Assembly (NCBI GenBank): GCA_017745595.1
Contig: WMBV01000038.1
Location: forward strand, 1-49,224
Length of the DNA stretch: 49,224 nt
From: Bordetella petrii
GTDB lineage: Bacteria > Pseudomonadota > Gammaproteobacteria > Burkholderiales > Burkholderiaceae_B
Reading direction: 5' to 3'
Shown piece by piece: positions 35,122-43,538 of the stretch. The position numbers and the translations under genes are program-made. The notes under the pieces were generated by a model, which did no database searches, was not told the DNA's origin, and saw only the letters and a list, made by a program, of their open reading frames with translations. How positions within the stretch are numbered: the stretch's first letter is position 1; each line of letters starts with the position of its first letter.

Positions 35122-36126
35122 TTACTGCTTGCCTTTGCTCTTGGCGGTTTCGCGATCGTAGGCGTCGCGATTGAAGCGTTCGCCGCCGGATTCGGCCACC
35201 TGGCGCACGATGGCCCAGTCTTTCTGGTACGTGACCGGGTAGAAGCGGTCGGCGCCGTCGAAGGCTTCCTTCATTTCGTCGGGGAAGCGGAAGTCGTAGA
35301 AGCACTTCAGCATCTTGTCGCGGAACTTGGGTTCAAGGTCGTGCGCGTACGAGAACGACGAGGTGGGGAATTTTTCGCTGGTGTAGATGATGCGGAAATC
35401 TTCTTCCTTGACCTGGCCGCGCTCGGCCATGCGGTGAAAGACGTCGGAGGCGACGGCGGCGGCATCGTAGTCGCCCGAGTTCACGCCCATGACGGACTGG
35501 TCATGCTTGCCCGAGAAGATGATCTTGTAGTCTTTGTCGGGCACCAGGCCTTCTTTGGGGAACAGCGCCACGGGCGCCATGTGGCCCGAGTTGGACGAAG
35601 GCGAGGTATGCGCCAGCTTCTTGCCTTTCAGGTCGGCCAGCGTTTTGTAGGGGCTGTCTTTCTTGACGATGACGATCAGGTTGTAGCCCTGGAAGCCGTC
35701 GGCATAGCCCTTGACCGCGAACGGCACGGCGCCGGCGATGTTCACCGCGTAGGCGGTGGGGCCGGTGGAAAAACCGCCCACGTGCAGGCGGCCCGAGCGC
35801 ATGGCTTCGATTTCGGCCGCGTTGCTTTGCACCTGGTAGAACACCACGCGCTTGCCCGTGCATTCGCTCAGGTATTCGGTGAAGGGCTTGAAGATGTTGG
35901 CGTACACCGCCGGGTCTTCGACCGGCGTGTAGGTGAACACCAGGGTCGACGGCGTCTTGAGCTTGTCGGCATCGGTGGGCGTATCGGCGACCAGGTCTTT
36001 GTCGGCGTCGCAATACATCTGGTCCAGGTCGCCCCGGTTGGGGCACGAGTCGGCAGCGTAGGCAGCTTGCACGCCGAACGCCAGGGTAATGGCGGCGGCC
36101 GCTTGCATCAGGCGCGGGGCTTGCAT
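35122..36126 (-). CDS. phnD: Phosphonate-type periplasmic binding protein
   Basis: 334 residues. A signal peptide (about 1-24, ending AAYA) directs it to the periplasm. The mature part has the PhnD/phosphite-binding features [50 protein letters not shown] and [20 protein letters not shown], the last being the phosphonate-contacting Ser/Thr loop. It delivers the ligand to the PhnC-PhnE channel. It is preceded by a curved-DNA-like, A/T-rich leader and lies downstream of the iclR gene on the same strand. Confidence 0.93.
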   Translation of the reverse strand: MQAPRLMQAAAAITLAFGVQAAYAADSCPNRGDLDQMYCDADKDLVADTPTDADKLKTPSTLVFTYTPVEDPAVYANIFKPFTEYLSECTGKRVVFYQVQSNAAEIEAMRSGRLHVGGFSTGPTAYAVNIAGAVPFAVKGYADGFQGYNLIVIVKKDSPYKTLADLKGKKLAHTSPSSNSGHMAPVALFPKEGLVPDKDYKIIFSGKHDQSVMGVNSGDYDAAAVASDVFHRMAERGQVKEEDFRIIYTSEKFPTSSFSYAHDLEPKFRDKMLKCFYDFRFPDEMKEAFDGADRFYPVTYQKDWAIVRQVAESGGERFNRDAYDRETAKSKGKQ

Positions 36127-36216
36127 GTTGGGGGTCTCCTGTGGAATATCCGAAATATTACTGACTTAAATATTCAAACACAAAAAAACGAAACCGCCCA
36201 GCCGGGAAATCACCTG

Positions 36217-36271
36217 TTTTTGTTTTCGTGTTGTTTTCGTGTCGCTTTCGTTTTTTTCGATTTGTTTTCGT
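36217..36271. promoter_or_regulatory. Helically phased T-tracts (GTTTTCGT repeats) upstream of phnD
   Basis: GTTTTCGT or close variants start at 36222, 36233, 36244, about 36253 and 36264, that is every 10-11 nt; an extra T-run precedes them. A/T tracts in phase with the helix bend DNA. The array lies in the 165-nt gap between iclR and phnD, 90-150 nt before the phnD start. It could be a bent activator region or a multi-site operator for the IclR protein. Confidence 0.5.
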
Positions 36272-36291
36272 TTGGCCAAAAACCGCCGCGT

Positions 36292-37107
36292 TTATTTGCG
36301 ATAACCCAACTTGCGCGAGATTTCCCGCGCGCAGGCCAGCAGCGGCGTGGCGATGGTGCCGTCCCAGGCCACGTCGAACAATCCCGACGGGCCCAGGCTG
36401 GTCAGCGCCAGCACGATGTTGCCGGTGCTGTCGAAAACCGGCACCGACAGCGCGTCGACTCCCGGCAGCGGATTGCCGATGGCGCGCGCCATGCCGTGCA
36501 CGCGGATGTCGGCCAGCCGCGCCTCGATGTCGGCGTAGGCTACCTTGCGCGGCGGCTGCTGGCCGGCGATGACCGCCGTGTCGCCTTCTTCGCGGCCGAT
36601 ATAGTGCTCGGCCACCTTGGGCGGCAGCCAGGCGGCAAAGACCAGGCCGGTGGCGGTATGCAGCATGGACATCACGGTGCCCTTGCGCATGTTGACGTGC
36701 ACCGGATAGCTGGCTTCGGTCATGTGGATCATGGTGGGCCCGTGCGAGCCCAGCACGGCAATGCCCAGCGTGTGGCCGATGCTGGCCTGCAGGGTGGCGA
36801 TCTCGGGCAGCGCCACGCGCACTGGGTCCAGCCGCTGCAGGCTGACCAGGCCCATCTGCAGCGCGAACGGCCCCAGTTCGTACTGGCCGGTGGCGGCGTC
36901 CTGCTGGACCAGCCCCACCCGGATGAAACTGACCAGGTAGGGATGCGCCTTGGCCGAGGTCATGCCGGCCGCGCCGGCCAGGTCGCGCAGCGTCAGCGGC
37001 TTGCCCGCGTCGACCAGCGCGGCCAGCAGCGGGAAGCCGACTTCCACCGACTGGATGCTGCGCCGGCCGTCGGTGGGCCGGGCCGCGGGCGCGGAAGCGG
37101 CTGTCAT
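36292..37107 (-). CDS. IclR-family transcriptional regulator
   Basis: 271 residues. An N-terminal winged helix (SVEVGFPLLAALVDAGKPLT, LRDLAGAAGMTSAKAHPYLVSFIRVGLV) is followed by the IclR effector domain (95-265) with GLVFAAWLPP and VFDSTGNIVLALTSLG. IclR proteins bind small carbon metabolites and regulate neighbouring catabolic or transport genes. Position between the phosphatase and phnD suggests control of this cluster. Its start overlaps the stop of the phosphatase gene (ATGA). Confidence 0.92.
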   Translation of the reverse strand: MTAASAPAARPTDGRRSIQSVEVGFPLLAALVDAGKPLTLRDLAGAAGMTSAKAHPYLVSFIRVGLVQQDAATGQYELGPFALQMGLVSLQRLDPVRVALPEIATLQASIGHTLGIAVLGSHGPTMIHMTEASYPVHVNMRKGTVMSMLHTATGLVFAAWLPPKVAEHYIGREEGDTAVIAGQQPPRKVAYADIEARLADIRVHGMARAIGNPLPGVDALSVPVFDSTGNIVLALTSLGPSGLFDVAWDGTIATPLLACAREISRKLGYRK

Positions 37108-37919
37108 GGCTGTTGTCCGGCGGCCCGGCGCGTCTGCAGCAGGCGTTCGGCCATTTCGACGAAGCCGCCTCCGCCGTGATGGGTGGCCACATACGCGGGG
37201 CGGTGCGTCAGCCGGTGCAGCAGGGCCTGGATGTTGGCCACCCCCACCGATACAGGGAAAAACGCGAACATCGGCTCGTCGTTGGGCGAGTCGCCGATGA
37301 ACAGGCAGCGGGGCAGTTCCTGGTCGATGTCCAGGCCCAGCTCGCGCTCGAACAGGGTGCGGGTCATGGTCAGCTTGTCGTAGTCGCCGAACCAGCCATT
37401 GACATGGATGGAGCTGACCTTGGCCTGCGCGCCCGCTTCCTGGAAGATGGCGACGATACGGCTGACCGCCGCATCGGGCAGGGCCGGCACGTCTTCGCAG
37501 AAGTCGATCGCCAGGTCGGCGACCCGGTAGTCCTGGTCGCTGGCCACGGCGGCGCCGGGCACTTCGCGCAGCACCCGGTCGCGGATGGCGTCCAGCCGGG
37601 CGCGGCTGGCCGCGCGGGCCTGGTCGTCGGCCCAGTAGTGGGTGGTCATGCGGCGCGCGGCGCGGTCGTAGGCGTAGTAGAACGCGCCGTTCTCGCCGAC
37701 CACGGCGCGCACCGGCCACATGCGGGCGATGTGGTCGCACCAGCCGGCGGGGCGGCCGGTAATGGGCACTACCTGGATCCCGGCCGCATCCAGCCGTTCC
37801 AGCGCCGCATAGGCGTCGGCGGGCAGGCGTCCGTCGGTAGTCAGGGTGTCGTCGATATCGGTGAGCACGATGCGCACCGCCGCGGCAACGCTGGCAGGCA
37901 TGGCTGCAAGTGCTTGCAT
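37104..37919 (-). CDS. HAD-IIB phosphatase
   Basis: 271 residues of the haloacid dehalogenase superfamily, subclass IIB (Cof/sugar-phosphatase type). Motif I is VLTDIDDTLTTDGR (about 18-31, nucleophile Asp), motif II PITGRPAGW, motif III the Lys in KLTMTRTL, and motif IV GDSPNDEPMF. The large cap between motifs II and III is of C2 type. It opens the phn-type operon, so it may act on a phosphorylated compound related to the transported ligand; the substrate is unknown. A start at the second Met is possible. Confidence 0.88.
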   Translation of the reverse strand: MQALAAMPASVAAAVRIVLTDIDDTLTTDGRLPADAYAALERLDAAGIQVVPITGRPAGWCDHIARMWPVRAVVGENGAFYYAYDRAARRMTTHYWADDQARAASRARLDAIRDRVLREVPGAAVASDQDYRVADLAIDFCEDVPALPDAAVSRIVAIFQEAGAQAKVSSIHVNGWFGDYDKLTMTRTLFERELGLDIDQELPRCLFIGDSPNDEPMFAFFPVSVGVANIQALLHRLTHRPAYVATHHGGGGFVEMAERLLQTRRAAGQQP

Positions 37920-38046
37920 GGGGGTCCTTATTGATGAGTCGGGCGGGTTTCTCCTGGGCGGAGTTTAGCGTTGACCTCGCCGGACAGCGTTATCGCGTGC
38001 CACGCCCGGCGCGGGCGCGGCAACGATGCATAGCTCGATGAATAGA

Positions 38047-38067
38047 ACCAATATAGATACCAATATA
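38047..38067. promoter_or_regulatory. ACCAATATA direct repeats upstream of the Bug receptor gene
   Basis: ACCAATATA occurs at 38047-38055 and 38059-38067 with a 12-nt period, and an inverted TTTGG element follows near 38084. The 245-nt divergent gap (37920-38164) otherwise holds no gene and becomes A/T-rich here, so the promoter of the plus-strand catabolic cluster is probably here. A GntR operator is possible. Confidence 0.35.
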
Positions 38068-38164
38068 AAAACAAGTTTGAAATTTGGTTTGCCACTGGTA
38101 CGCTTTGGTGCCGTGCATCGCATGGCGCGGCGCGGCCACGATTCAAAAAACGAGGAGGCACATC

Positions 38165-39148
38165 TTGAACAAAAAAAGCTTGATGTCGTTCATTTTCACG
38201 GCGGGGCTGGGGCTGGCCGCCACGCAGGCGGCGGCTGCCGACGCGGCCAAAGACTACCCGCAACGCCCCATCACCATCGTTGTACCATTTGGTGCTGGCG
38301 GTTCTGCCGACGTGTATGCGCGCTATCTGGGCGATCAACTGCAGAAGCGGTTCGGGCAGTCGGTGGTGGTCGAGAACAAGCCCGGCGGCGGCGGGGTCAT
38401 CGGCACGGCCGCCGTGGCGCGCGCCCAGCCCGACGGCTACACACTGCTGGTCATGTCCAATACCCAGACCGTCAACGAGACCCTGCTCAAGGACAAGCCC
38501 TACGATTTGATGAAAGACTTCGAGCCCATCGCCCCGATCAACGAGGCGAGCCTGGTGCTGGTCACCAAGAAGGGCCTGGACGTTTCCAGCGTCAAGGACC
38601 TGATCGCGCTCGAGAAGCAGAAGCCGGGCGTGCTCAATTACGCCAGCTCGGGCATCGGCACGCCGTACCACATTGCCGGCGAGCTGTTCAGTTCCATGGC
38701 GCAAACCGAGGTGCAGCACGTTCCCTACAAGAGCAGCGGCCAGGCCCGCACCGGGGTCGCCGCGGGCGAAGTGGACTACATGTTCGACGCTACCGCCACC
38801 ATGAAGGCATTTGTCGACGACGGCCGCGTGAAGGCCCTGGCCACCACCGGCAAAGAACGCTCGCCGGTCTTTCCGGATATTCCCACCGTCAGCGAAGCCG
38901 GCCTGCCTGGCTACGAGGCCAATATCTGGCTGGGCATGCTGGCACCCAAGGGCACGCCCCCCGCGGTGGTCAGCAAACTCAACCAGGCCATCAGCCAGAT
39001 CGCCGGCAGCCCGCAGGTCAAGCAGCAATGGATGAAGGACGGCGTGGCGCCCATGGTGATGGACCCGCCGGCCTTCAGGCAATATCTGCAGCAGGATATC
39101 GAGCGCCTGCGCAAGATCGCCCTGGACGCCAAGATGGTGCAGCCCTGA
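38165..39148 (+). CDS. Bug-family (TTT) solute-binding protein
   Basis: 327 residues. A signal peptide (about 1-25, ending TQAAAA) leads into the tripartite tricarboxylate receptor fold: YPQRPITIVVPFGAGGSADVYAR, NKPGGGGVIGTAAVARAQPDGYTLL, and LNYASSGIGTPYHIAGELF. Bordetella-type genomes hold many such receptors for carboxylates and aromatics, most without their own membrane partners, as here. The start is TTG 38165: GAGGAGG lies 6 nt upstream and it gives a clean signal peptide. It opens a cluster of oxidising and hydrolysing enzymes and may bind their substrate. Confidence 0.93.
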   Translation: MNKKSLMSFIFTAGLGLAATQAAAADAAKDYPQRPITIVVPFGAGGSADVYARYLGDQLQKRFGQSVVVENKPGGGGVIGTAAVARAQPDGYTLLVMSNTQTVNETLLKDKPYDLMKDFEPIAPINEASLVLVTKKGLDVSSVKDLIALEKQKPGVLNYASSGIGTPYHIAGELFSSMAQTEVQHVPYKSSGQARTGVAAGEVDYMFDATATMKAFVDDGRVKALATTGKERSPVFPDIPTVSEAGLPGYEANIWLGMLAPKGTPPAVVSKLNQAISQIAGSPQVKQQWMKDGVAPMVMDPPAFRQYLQQDIERLRKIALDAKMVQP

Positions 39149-39173
39149 CCGGGCCATGGCGGGAGGCAAGCTG

Positions 39174-39650
39174 ATGTCGACGATCCTGCATATCAACGGC
39201 GCGCGGCACGAAGTCGACGCGCAAGACCAGCGCCTGCTGCTGGACATCCTGCGCAACGAGCTCGGCCTGAAAGGGTCGCACTTCGGCTGCGGCGAAGGCA
39301 ATTGCGGCGCCTGCATGGTGCTGGTGGACCAGGTGCCTGCCTATGCGTGCAACACGCCCTTGTGGTCGGTGGCCGGCAAGCAGGTGCTGACGGTCGAGGG
39401 CCTGGCGGAGCATCCGGTGGGGGCCCGGGTGCAGCGCGCCTTCATCGAGCACGGCGCGGCGCAATGCGGCTACTGCACGTCGGGCATGGTGGTGGCGGCC
39501 ACCGGGTTGCTGGCCGGTTGTCCCGCGCCCGACAGCAGGCAGATCCGTGAGCACATGGACCGCAATCTATGCCGTTGCGGCAGCCATCTGCGTGTCATGC
39601 GAGCCATCGGCGACGCGGCGGCCGAGGGCGGCAAAGGGGGTGGGGCATGA
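39174..39650 (+). CDS. 2[2Fe-2S] subunit of a molybdenum hydroxylase
   Basis: 158 residues. The plant-type [2Fe-2S] domain has C39, C44, C47 and C59 (FGCGEGNCGAC...YAC). The helical second-cluster domain has QCGYCTSGM and NLCRCGSH. It passes electrons from the molybdopterin subunit to a carrier. GGGAGG precedes ATG 39174 by 8 nt. The stop overlaps the next start (ATGA). As in isoquinoline or nicotinate dehydrogenases of the IorAB type, no FAD subunit is encoded nearby. Confidence 0.93.
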   Translation: MSTILHINGARHEVDAQDQRLLLDILRNELGLKGSHFGCGEGNCGACMVLVDQVPAYACNTPLWSVAGKQVLTVEGLAEHPVGARVQRAFIEHGAAQCGYCTSGMVVAATGLLAGCPAPDSRQIREHMDRNLCRCGSHLRVMRAIGDAAAEGGKGGGA

Positions 39651-41818
39651 AAGACGCTTTCGCGCCGCTTTCGTCCGACGACGGCATGCCCGTCAGCCTG
39701 AAGGACAACCCCATGCTATCCACCTGGATCGGCCTGTGCGCCGACGACGGCGGATATGTGTGCATCCGGTCGGGCAAGGTCGAGCTCGGACAGAACATCC
39801 TGACCGCGCTGGCACAGATCGCGGCGCAGGCGCTGGGCGTGCCCCTGAACCGCATCCGGATGGCGCCGGCCCGCACGGGGGCAAGCCCCGACGAATCGAT
39901 CACATCGGGCAGCCTGTCGATCCAGCACTCCGGCATGTCGCTCAGGGTGGTATGCGCCCAGGTGCGGCGCTTGTATGCCCGGCAAGCCGCCCGCATGGCG
40001 GGGGTGGATGTGGCGGCGGTGCGGGTGCGCGAGGGCGCGTTCCTGGCCGGCGAAACCGAGCTGGGTACCTACTGGAGCCTGGCCAGCCGGGTGGACCTGG
40101 ACGTGCCGGTCGAGCCGGTATTCACCCAGGACGACGCGCCGTCGCCGGCGCCCGGCGCGCAAGCCGAACGCAGCATCCCGGCGCTGGGGTTGGCCGACAA
40201 GGTGCATGGCCGCTTTGGCTTCATCCATGATATGTCGCCGCCGAACCTATTGCATGGCCGCATGCTGCGTCCGCCCTCTATCAATGCGGAACTGCTGGAA
40301 CTCGACCTGACCGCCGTGCAAGGCCTGCCGTGCGCCGTGCGGGTGGCAAGAAGCGGCTCGCTGGTGGGCGTGCTGGCCGAGCACGAATATGTGGCGGGCA
40401 TGGCGATAGAGCGGTTGGCCGCATCGGCGCGCTGGCGCGAGGCGGCCTGCCTGCCCGCGCAGCACGAATTGCCGGCCTGGCTGCGCCGCCAGCATTGCGA
40501 TACCAAGACCTATGGCCACCAGGGGCCGGGCGATGCTTCGGGCAGGGCGGTCGCGAAGACCTACGCCGGCGATTACTTCAAGCCCTTCATCAAGCACGCG
40601 TCCATCGGGCCGTCCTGCGCCTTCGCCTGCACGGAAGGCGATGTCCTGAAGGTGTGGACGCACGCCCAAGGCATCTACAACCTGCGAGCCGACCTCGCCG
40701 TGGCCTTGGCCATGGCGCCGGAACAGATCATCGTCGAGCATGTGCCGGGCGCGGGATGCTATGGGCAGAACGGCGCCGATGACGTCGCCTTCGATGCCGC
40801 CTGGCTGTCGCGGCATGCGCCGGGCCGCAGCATACGGGTGCAGTGGTCGCGCGCCGATGAACTGTGCTGGGCGCCGCAAGGGCCGCCCATATCGCTGCAG
40901 TTGCGGGTGGACGTGGATGCGCAAGGCCGCATACTCGACTGGCGCACCGATGTCTGGGGCCCGGGCCATAGCCTGCGCCCCGGGCGGGCGCCCACGCCCA
41001 CGCTGCTGGGCAGCTGGTACCAGGACAACCCCAGTCCGAAGCTGTCGGCCATCAACGCGCCGATCGCCGCGGGCGGGGGCGCCGAGCGCAATATCATTCC
41101 TTGCTACGACATCGCGTGCAGCGCCCTGTCGTCGCACCGCGTCATCGACATGCCGATACGCACGTCCTCGTTGCGCTGCCTGGGCGCGTTCGCCAATGTA
41201 TTCGCCATCGAGGCCATGGTCGACGACATCGCGCTCGACCATGGCCTCGATCCGGCGGACTACCGTCTGGGCATGCTGTCCGATGCGCGGGCCATTGCCG
41301 TCATCGATGCCGTGCGCGAAATGAGCGGCTGGGACGGCAGGCGGGCGGGCGCCGATAATTCGGGCTGGGGCATGGGCTATGCGCGCTACAAGAACAAGGG
41401 CGCCTACTGTGCCGTGGTCGCCCGCGTGTCCGTGGCTGAAAAGGTGCGCGTGCATGAGTTGTTCATTGCGGTGGATGTCGGCGAAGTCATCAACCCCGAC
41501 GGCGTGGTACAGCAGGTGGAAGGCGGCGCCATCCAGGCCTGTTCCTGGGCCATTCTCGAGCAGGCGCGGTTCAGCGACAACAAGCTCACGGACGACGAAT
41601 GGGAAAAGTACCCGATTCTGCGGTTCAGCGAGATTCCGGACGTGCAGGTGCGGATACTGGCCAGGCCGGACCAGCCTGCCGCCGGCGCCGGCGAGCCTTC
41701 GCTGGGCCCCACGGCCGGCGCTATCGGCAACGCCGTGCGCGATGCGCTGGGCGTGCGCGTGCCGGTGCTGCCGCTGGACTTCGACAATATCGCGCGCGCC
41801 ATCGAGGCGCAGGCATGA
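39647..41818 (+). CDS. Molybdopterin-binding large subunit of an IorB-type hydroxylase
   Basis: 723 residues of the xanthine oxidase superfamily in the shortened, rearranged form of isoquinoline 1-oxidoreductase large subunits: it opens with VCIRSGKVELGQNILTALAQIAAQALGVPL and ends with the catalytic-Glu motif GAGEPSLGP (E683). Molybdopterin-contact segments include GAGCYGQNGADDVAFDAAWLS and YDIACSALSSHRV. It likely hydroxylates an aromatic nitrogen heterocycle or related ring using water; the substrate is unknown. No signal peptide is seen. Confidence 0.88.
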   Translation: MKDAFAPLSSDDGMPVSLKDNPMLSTWIGLCADDGGYVCIRSGKVELGQNILTALAQIAAQALGVPLNRIRMAPARTGASPDESITSGSLSIQHSGMSLRVVCAQVRRLYARQAARMAGVDVAAVRVREGAFLAGETELGTYWSLASRVDLDVPVEPVFTQDDAPSPAPGAQAERSIPALGLADKVHGRFGFIHDMSPPNLLHGRMLRPPSINAELLELDLTAVQGLPCAVRVARSGSLVGVLAEHEYVAGMAIERLAASARWREAACLPAQHELPAWLRRQHCDTKTYGHQGPGDASGRAVAKTYAGDYFKPFIKHASIGPSCAFACTEGDVLKVWTHAQGIYNLRADLAVALAMAPEQIIVEHVPGAGCYGQNGADDVAFDAAWLSRHAPGRSIRVQWSRADELCWAPQGPPISLQLRVDVDAQGRILDWRTDVWGPGHSLRPGRAPTPTLLGSWYQDNPSPKLSAINAPIAAGGGAERNIIPCYDIACSALSSHRVIDMPIRTSSLRCLGAFANVFAIEAMVDDIALDHGLDPADYRLGMLSDARAIAVIDAVREMSGWDGRRAGADNSGWGMGYARYKNKGAYCAVVARVSVAEKVRVHELFIAVDVGEVINPDGVVQQVEGGAIQACSWAILEQARFSDNKLTDDEWEKYPILRFSEIPDVQVRILARPDQPAAGAGEPSLGPTAGAIGNAVRDALGVRVPVLPLDFDNIARAIEAQA

Positions 41819-41840
41819 CGCATAACGTGAAGGAGCAAGA

Positions 41841-42533
41841 ATGAAGCTGTTTATCCTGAGTGGGGGCGCGGCCCTGGGCCTGGTCGAGCATGTGCGGGCA
41901 AGTTTCGAGTCCGAGGCGGCCTGCCAGGTCGCCGGCGAGTTCGGCGCCGTGGGGGCAATGAAAGACAAACTGCTGGCCGGCGCGGACTGCGATGTCGTGA
42001 TCCTGTCGCGCAAGCTGGTCGATGACCTGGCCGGCGCCGGCCAGGTGCAGCCCGACAGCATTCGCGACCTGGGCGTGGTCAGCACCGGCGTCAGCGTCAA
42101 GGCGGGCAACCCGCCTGTGTCGGTGGACACGCCCGAAGCGTTCGGCCAGGCCTTGTCGGGCGCCGATGCCGTCTATGTGCCCGACATGCAGCGGTCGACG
42201 GCGGGCATCCACATGAAGCGGGTATTCCAGCAGCTAGGCGTCCTGGACGACATCGCCGCCAAGATCAAGGAGTTTCCCAACGGCGCCACGGCCATGAAGG
42301 CCATGGCGGCGGCAGCCGGCCATCCCGTGGGCTGCACCCAGATCACTGAAATCCTGTACAGCCCGGGCGTGCAGGCCGTGGGCCTGCTGCCCAAGGGCTG
42401 CGAACTGGATACGGTGTACACGGCCGCCGTGACGGCCGGTGCCCGCCAGCCGCAACTGGCACACAGGCTGATCGGCGTGCTGACCGACGGCGGCCTGGAC
42501 GCCTACAAGAATGCGCATGGATTCGCGGTATGA
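41841..42533 (+). CDS. ModA-like substrate-binding protein without signal peptide
   Basis: 230 residues with the two-lobe periplasmic-binding fold of the molybdate-binding family (LFILSGGAALGLVEHVRASFE, DCDVVILSRKLVDDLAGAG, GCTQITEIL, GVQAVGLLPKGCELDTVYTAAVTA). Unlike transport proteins it begins directly with the first strand, with no signal peptide, so it is probably cytoplasmic. Placed right after a molybdenum hydroxylase, it might deliver molybdate or sense a ligand for that enzyme (inference). AAGGAG lies about 6 nt before its ATG. Confidence 0.85.
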   Translation: MKLFILSGGAALGLVEHVRASFESEAACQVAGEFGAVGAMKDKLLAGADCDVVILSRKLVDDLAGAGQVQPDSIRDLGVVSTGVSVKAGNPPVSVDTPEAFGQALSGADAVYVPDMQRSTAGIHMKRVFQQLGVLDDIAAKIKEFPNGATAMKAMAAAAGHPVGCTQITEILYSPGVQAVGLLPKGCELDTVYTAAVTAGARQPQLAHRLIGVLTDGGLDAYKNAHGFAV

Positions 42534-42590
42534 ACCCGGCTATCGATGCCGCGCAAGGCGGCGACCATCTTCAATGAAAAAGGAATCAAC

Positions 42591-43460
42591 GTGAGGCTAG
42601 CAGCATACGAAGCGCAGGGCGTCGCCGGCATCGGTATCGTATCGGACGACGGCAAATCCATTCGGCCCCTGGCCCTGGACGGCGTGGATGCCAAGGCGGG
42701 CATCCTGCCTCTGATAACCGCGCAGGTTCCCCTGGCCGATCTCGCCCGCCAGGCGGGCGCCCCCCAGCCGCTGAGCGGAGTGCGCCTGCGCGCGCCGGTG
42801 CCCCGGCCGGCGCGCAATGTGTTCTGCGTGGGGCGCAACTACCATGAGCATGCCAACGAGTTGTCGGGCTCCATTTTCAAAGACAGCAAAGACGGCGAGT
42901 CGTGGCCCATCATTTTCTCGAAGTTGCCCGAATCGGTCGTGGGGCCGGCCGACGCCGTGCTTCTGCCCGAAGGCGTGTCTTCGGACATCGACTACGAGGC
43001 CGAGCTCTGCGTGGTGATCGGCAAGCAGGGCAAGAACATCGCCCGCGCCGACGCGCTGGCCCACATCTACGGCTACACCATCGTCAACGACGTGACCGCG
43101 CGCGATGTGCAGCAGCGGCATCGCCAATGGCACCTGGGCAAGTCGTTCGACACTTTCTGCCCCATGGGGCCCTGGATCGTCACGGCCGACGAGCTGGACG
43201 CCGGCAACATCGACATCCGCTGCCTGGTCAACGGCGAAGTGCGGCAGTCGGCCAATACGCGCGACCTGATCTTCGACATAGGCACCATCATCGAGAACTG
43301 TTCGCGCGGCATCACCCTGTACCCCGGGGATGTCATCGCCACCGGCACCCCGGCGGGCGTGGGCATGGGCATGGACCCGCCGCGCTTCCTGCAGAACGGC
43401 GACGTCGTCCGTGTCGAGATCCAGGGCATCGGGCACATCGAGAACGTGTTCAAGGTATAG
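42591..43460 (+). CDS. Fumarylacetoacetate hydrolase-family protein
   Basis: 289 residues. The FAH fold is clear: CVGRNYHEHANEL (about 78-90), the metal ligands in DYEAELCVVIGK (E-x-E) and NDVTARDVQQRHRQWHLGKSFDTFCPMGPW, and TGTPAGVGMGMDPPRFL near the end. Members hydrolyse or decarboxylate 2-oxo acids formed after aromatic ring cleavage. The start is GTG 42591, with AAGGA 6 nt upstream, in preference to an ATG at 42546. The gene probably acts late in the pathway begun by the molybdenum hydroxylase. Confidence 0.92.
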   Translation: MRLAAYEAQGVAGIGIVSDDGKSIRPLALDGVDAKAGILPLITAQVPLADLARQAGAPQPLSGVRLRAPVPRPARNVFCVGRNYHEHANELSGSIFKDSKDGESWPIIFSKLPESVVGPADAVLLPEGVSSDIDYEAELCVVIGKQGKNIARADALAHIYGYTIVNDVTARDVQQRHRQWHLGKSFDTFCPMGPWIVTADELDAGNIDIRCLVNGEVRQSANTRDLIFDIGTIIENCSRGITLYPGDVIATGTPAGVGMGMDPPRFLQNGDVVRVEIQGIGHIENVFKV

Positions 43461-43469
43461 TGTGCGTAA

Positions 43470-43501
43470 GCCGCCCCGGGCGCCCACAGGCCCGGGGCGG
43501 C
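43470..43501 (+). terminator. Strong GC hairpin after the FAH-family gene
   Basis: GCCGCCCCGGGC and GCCCGGGGCGGC form an exact 12-bp stem with an 8-nt loop, 10 nt after the stop. There is no T-run. It probably ends or stabilises the catabolic transcript before the GntR gene. Confidence 0.6.
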
Positions 43502-43538
43502 ATGCCCATGTAAAGAACAAGTCACCCGTGTGAACGCC

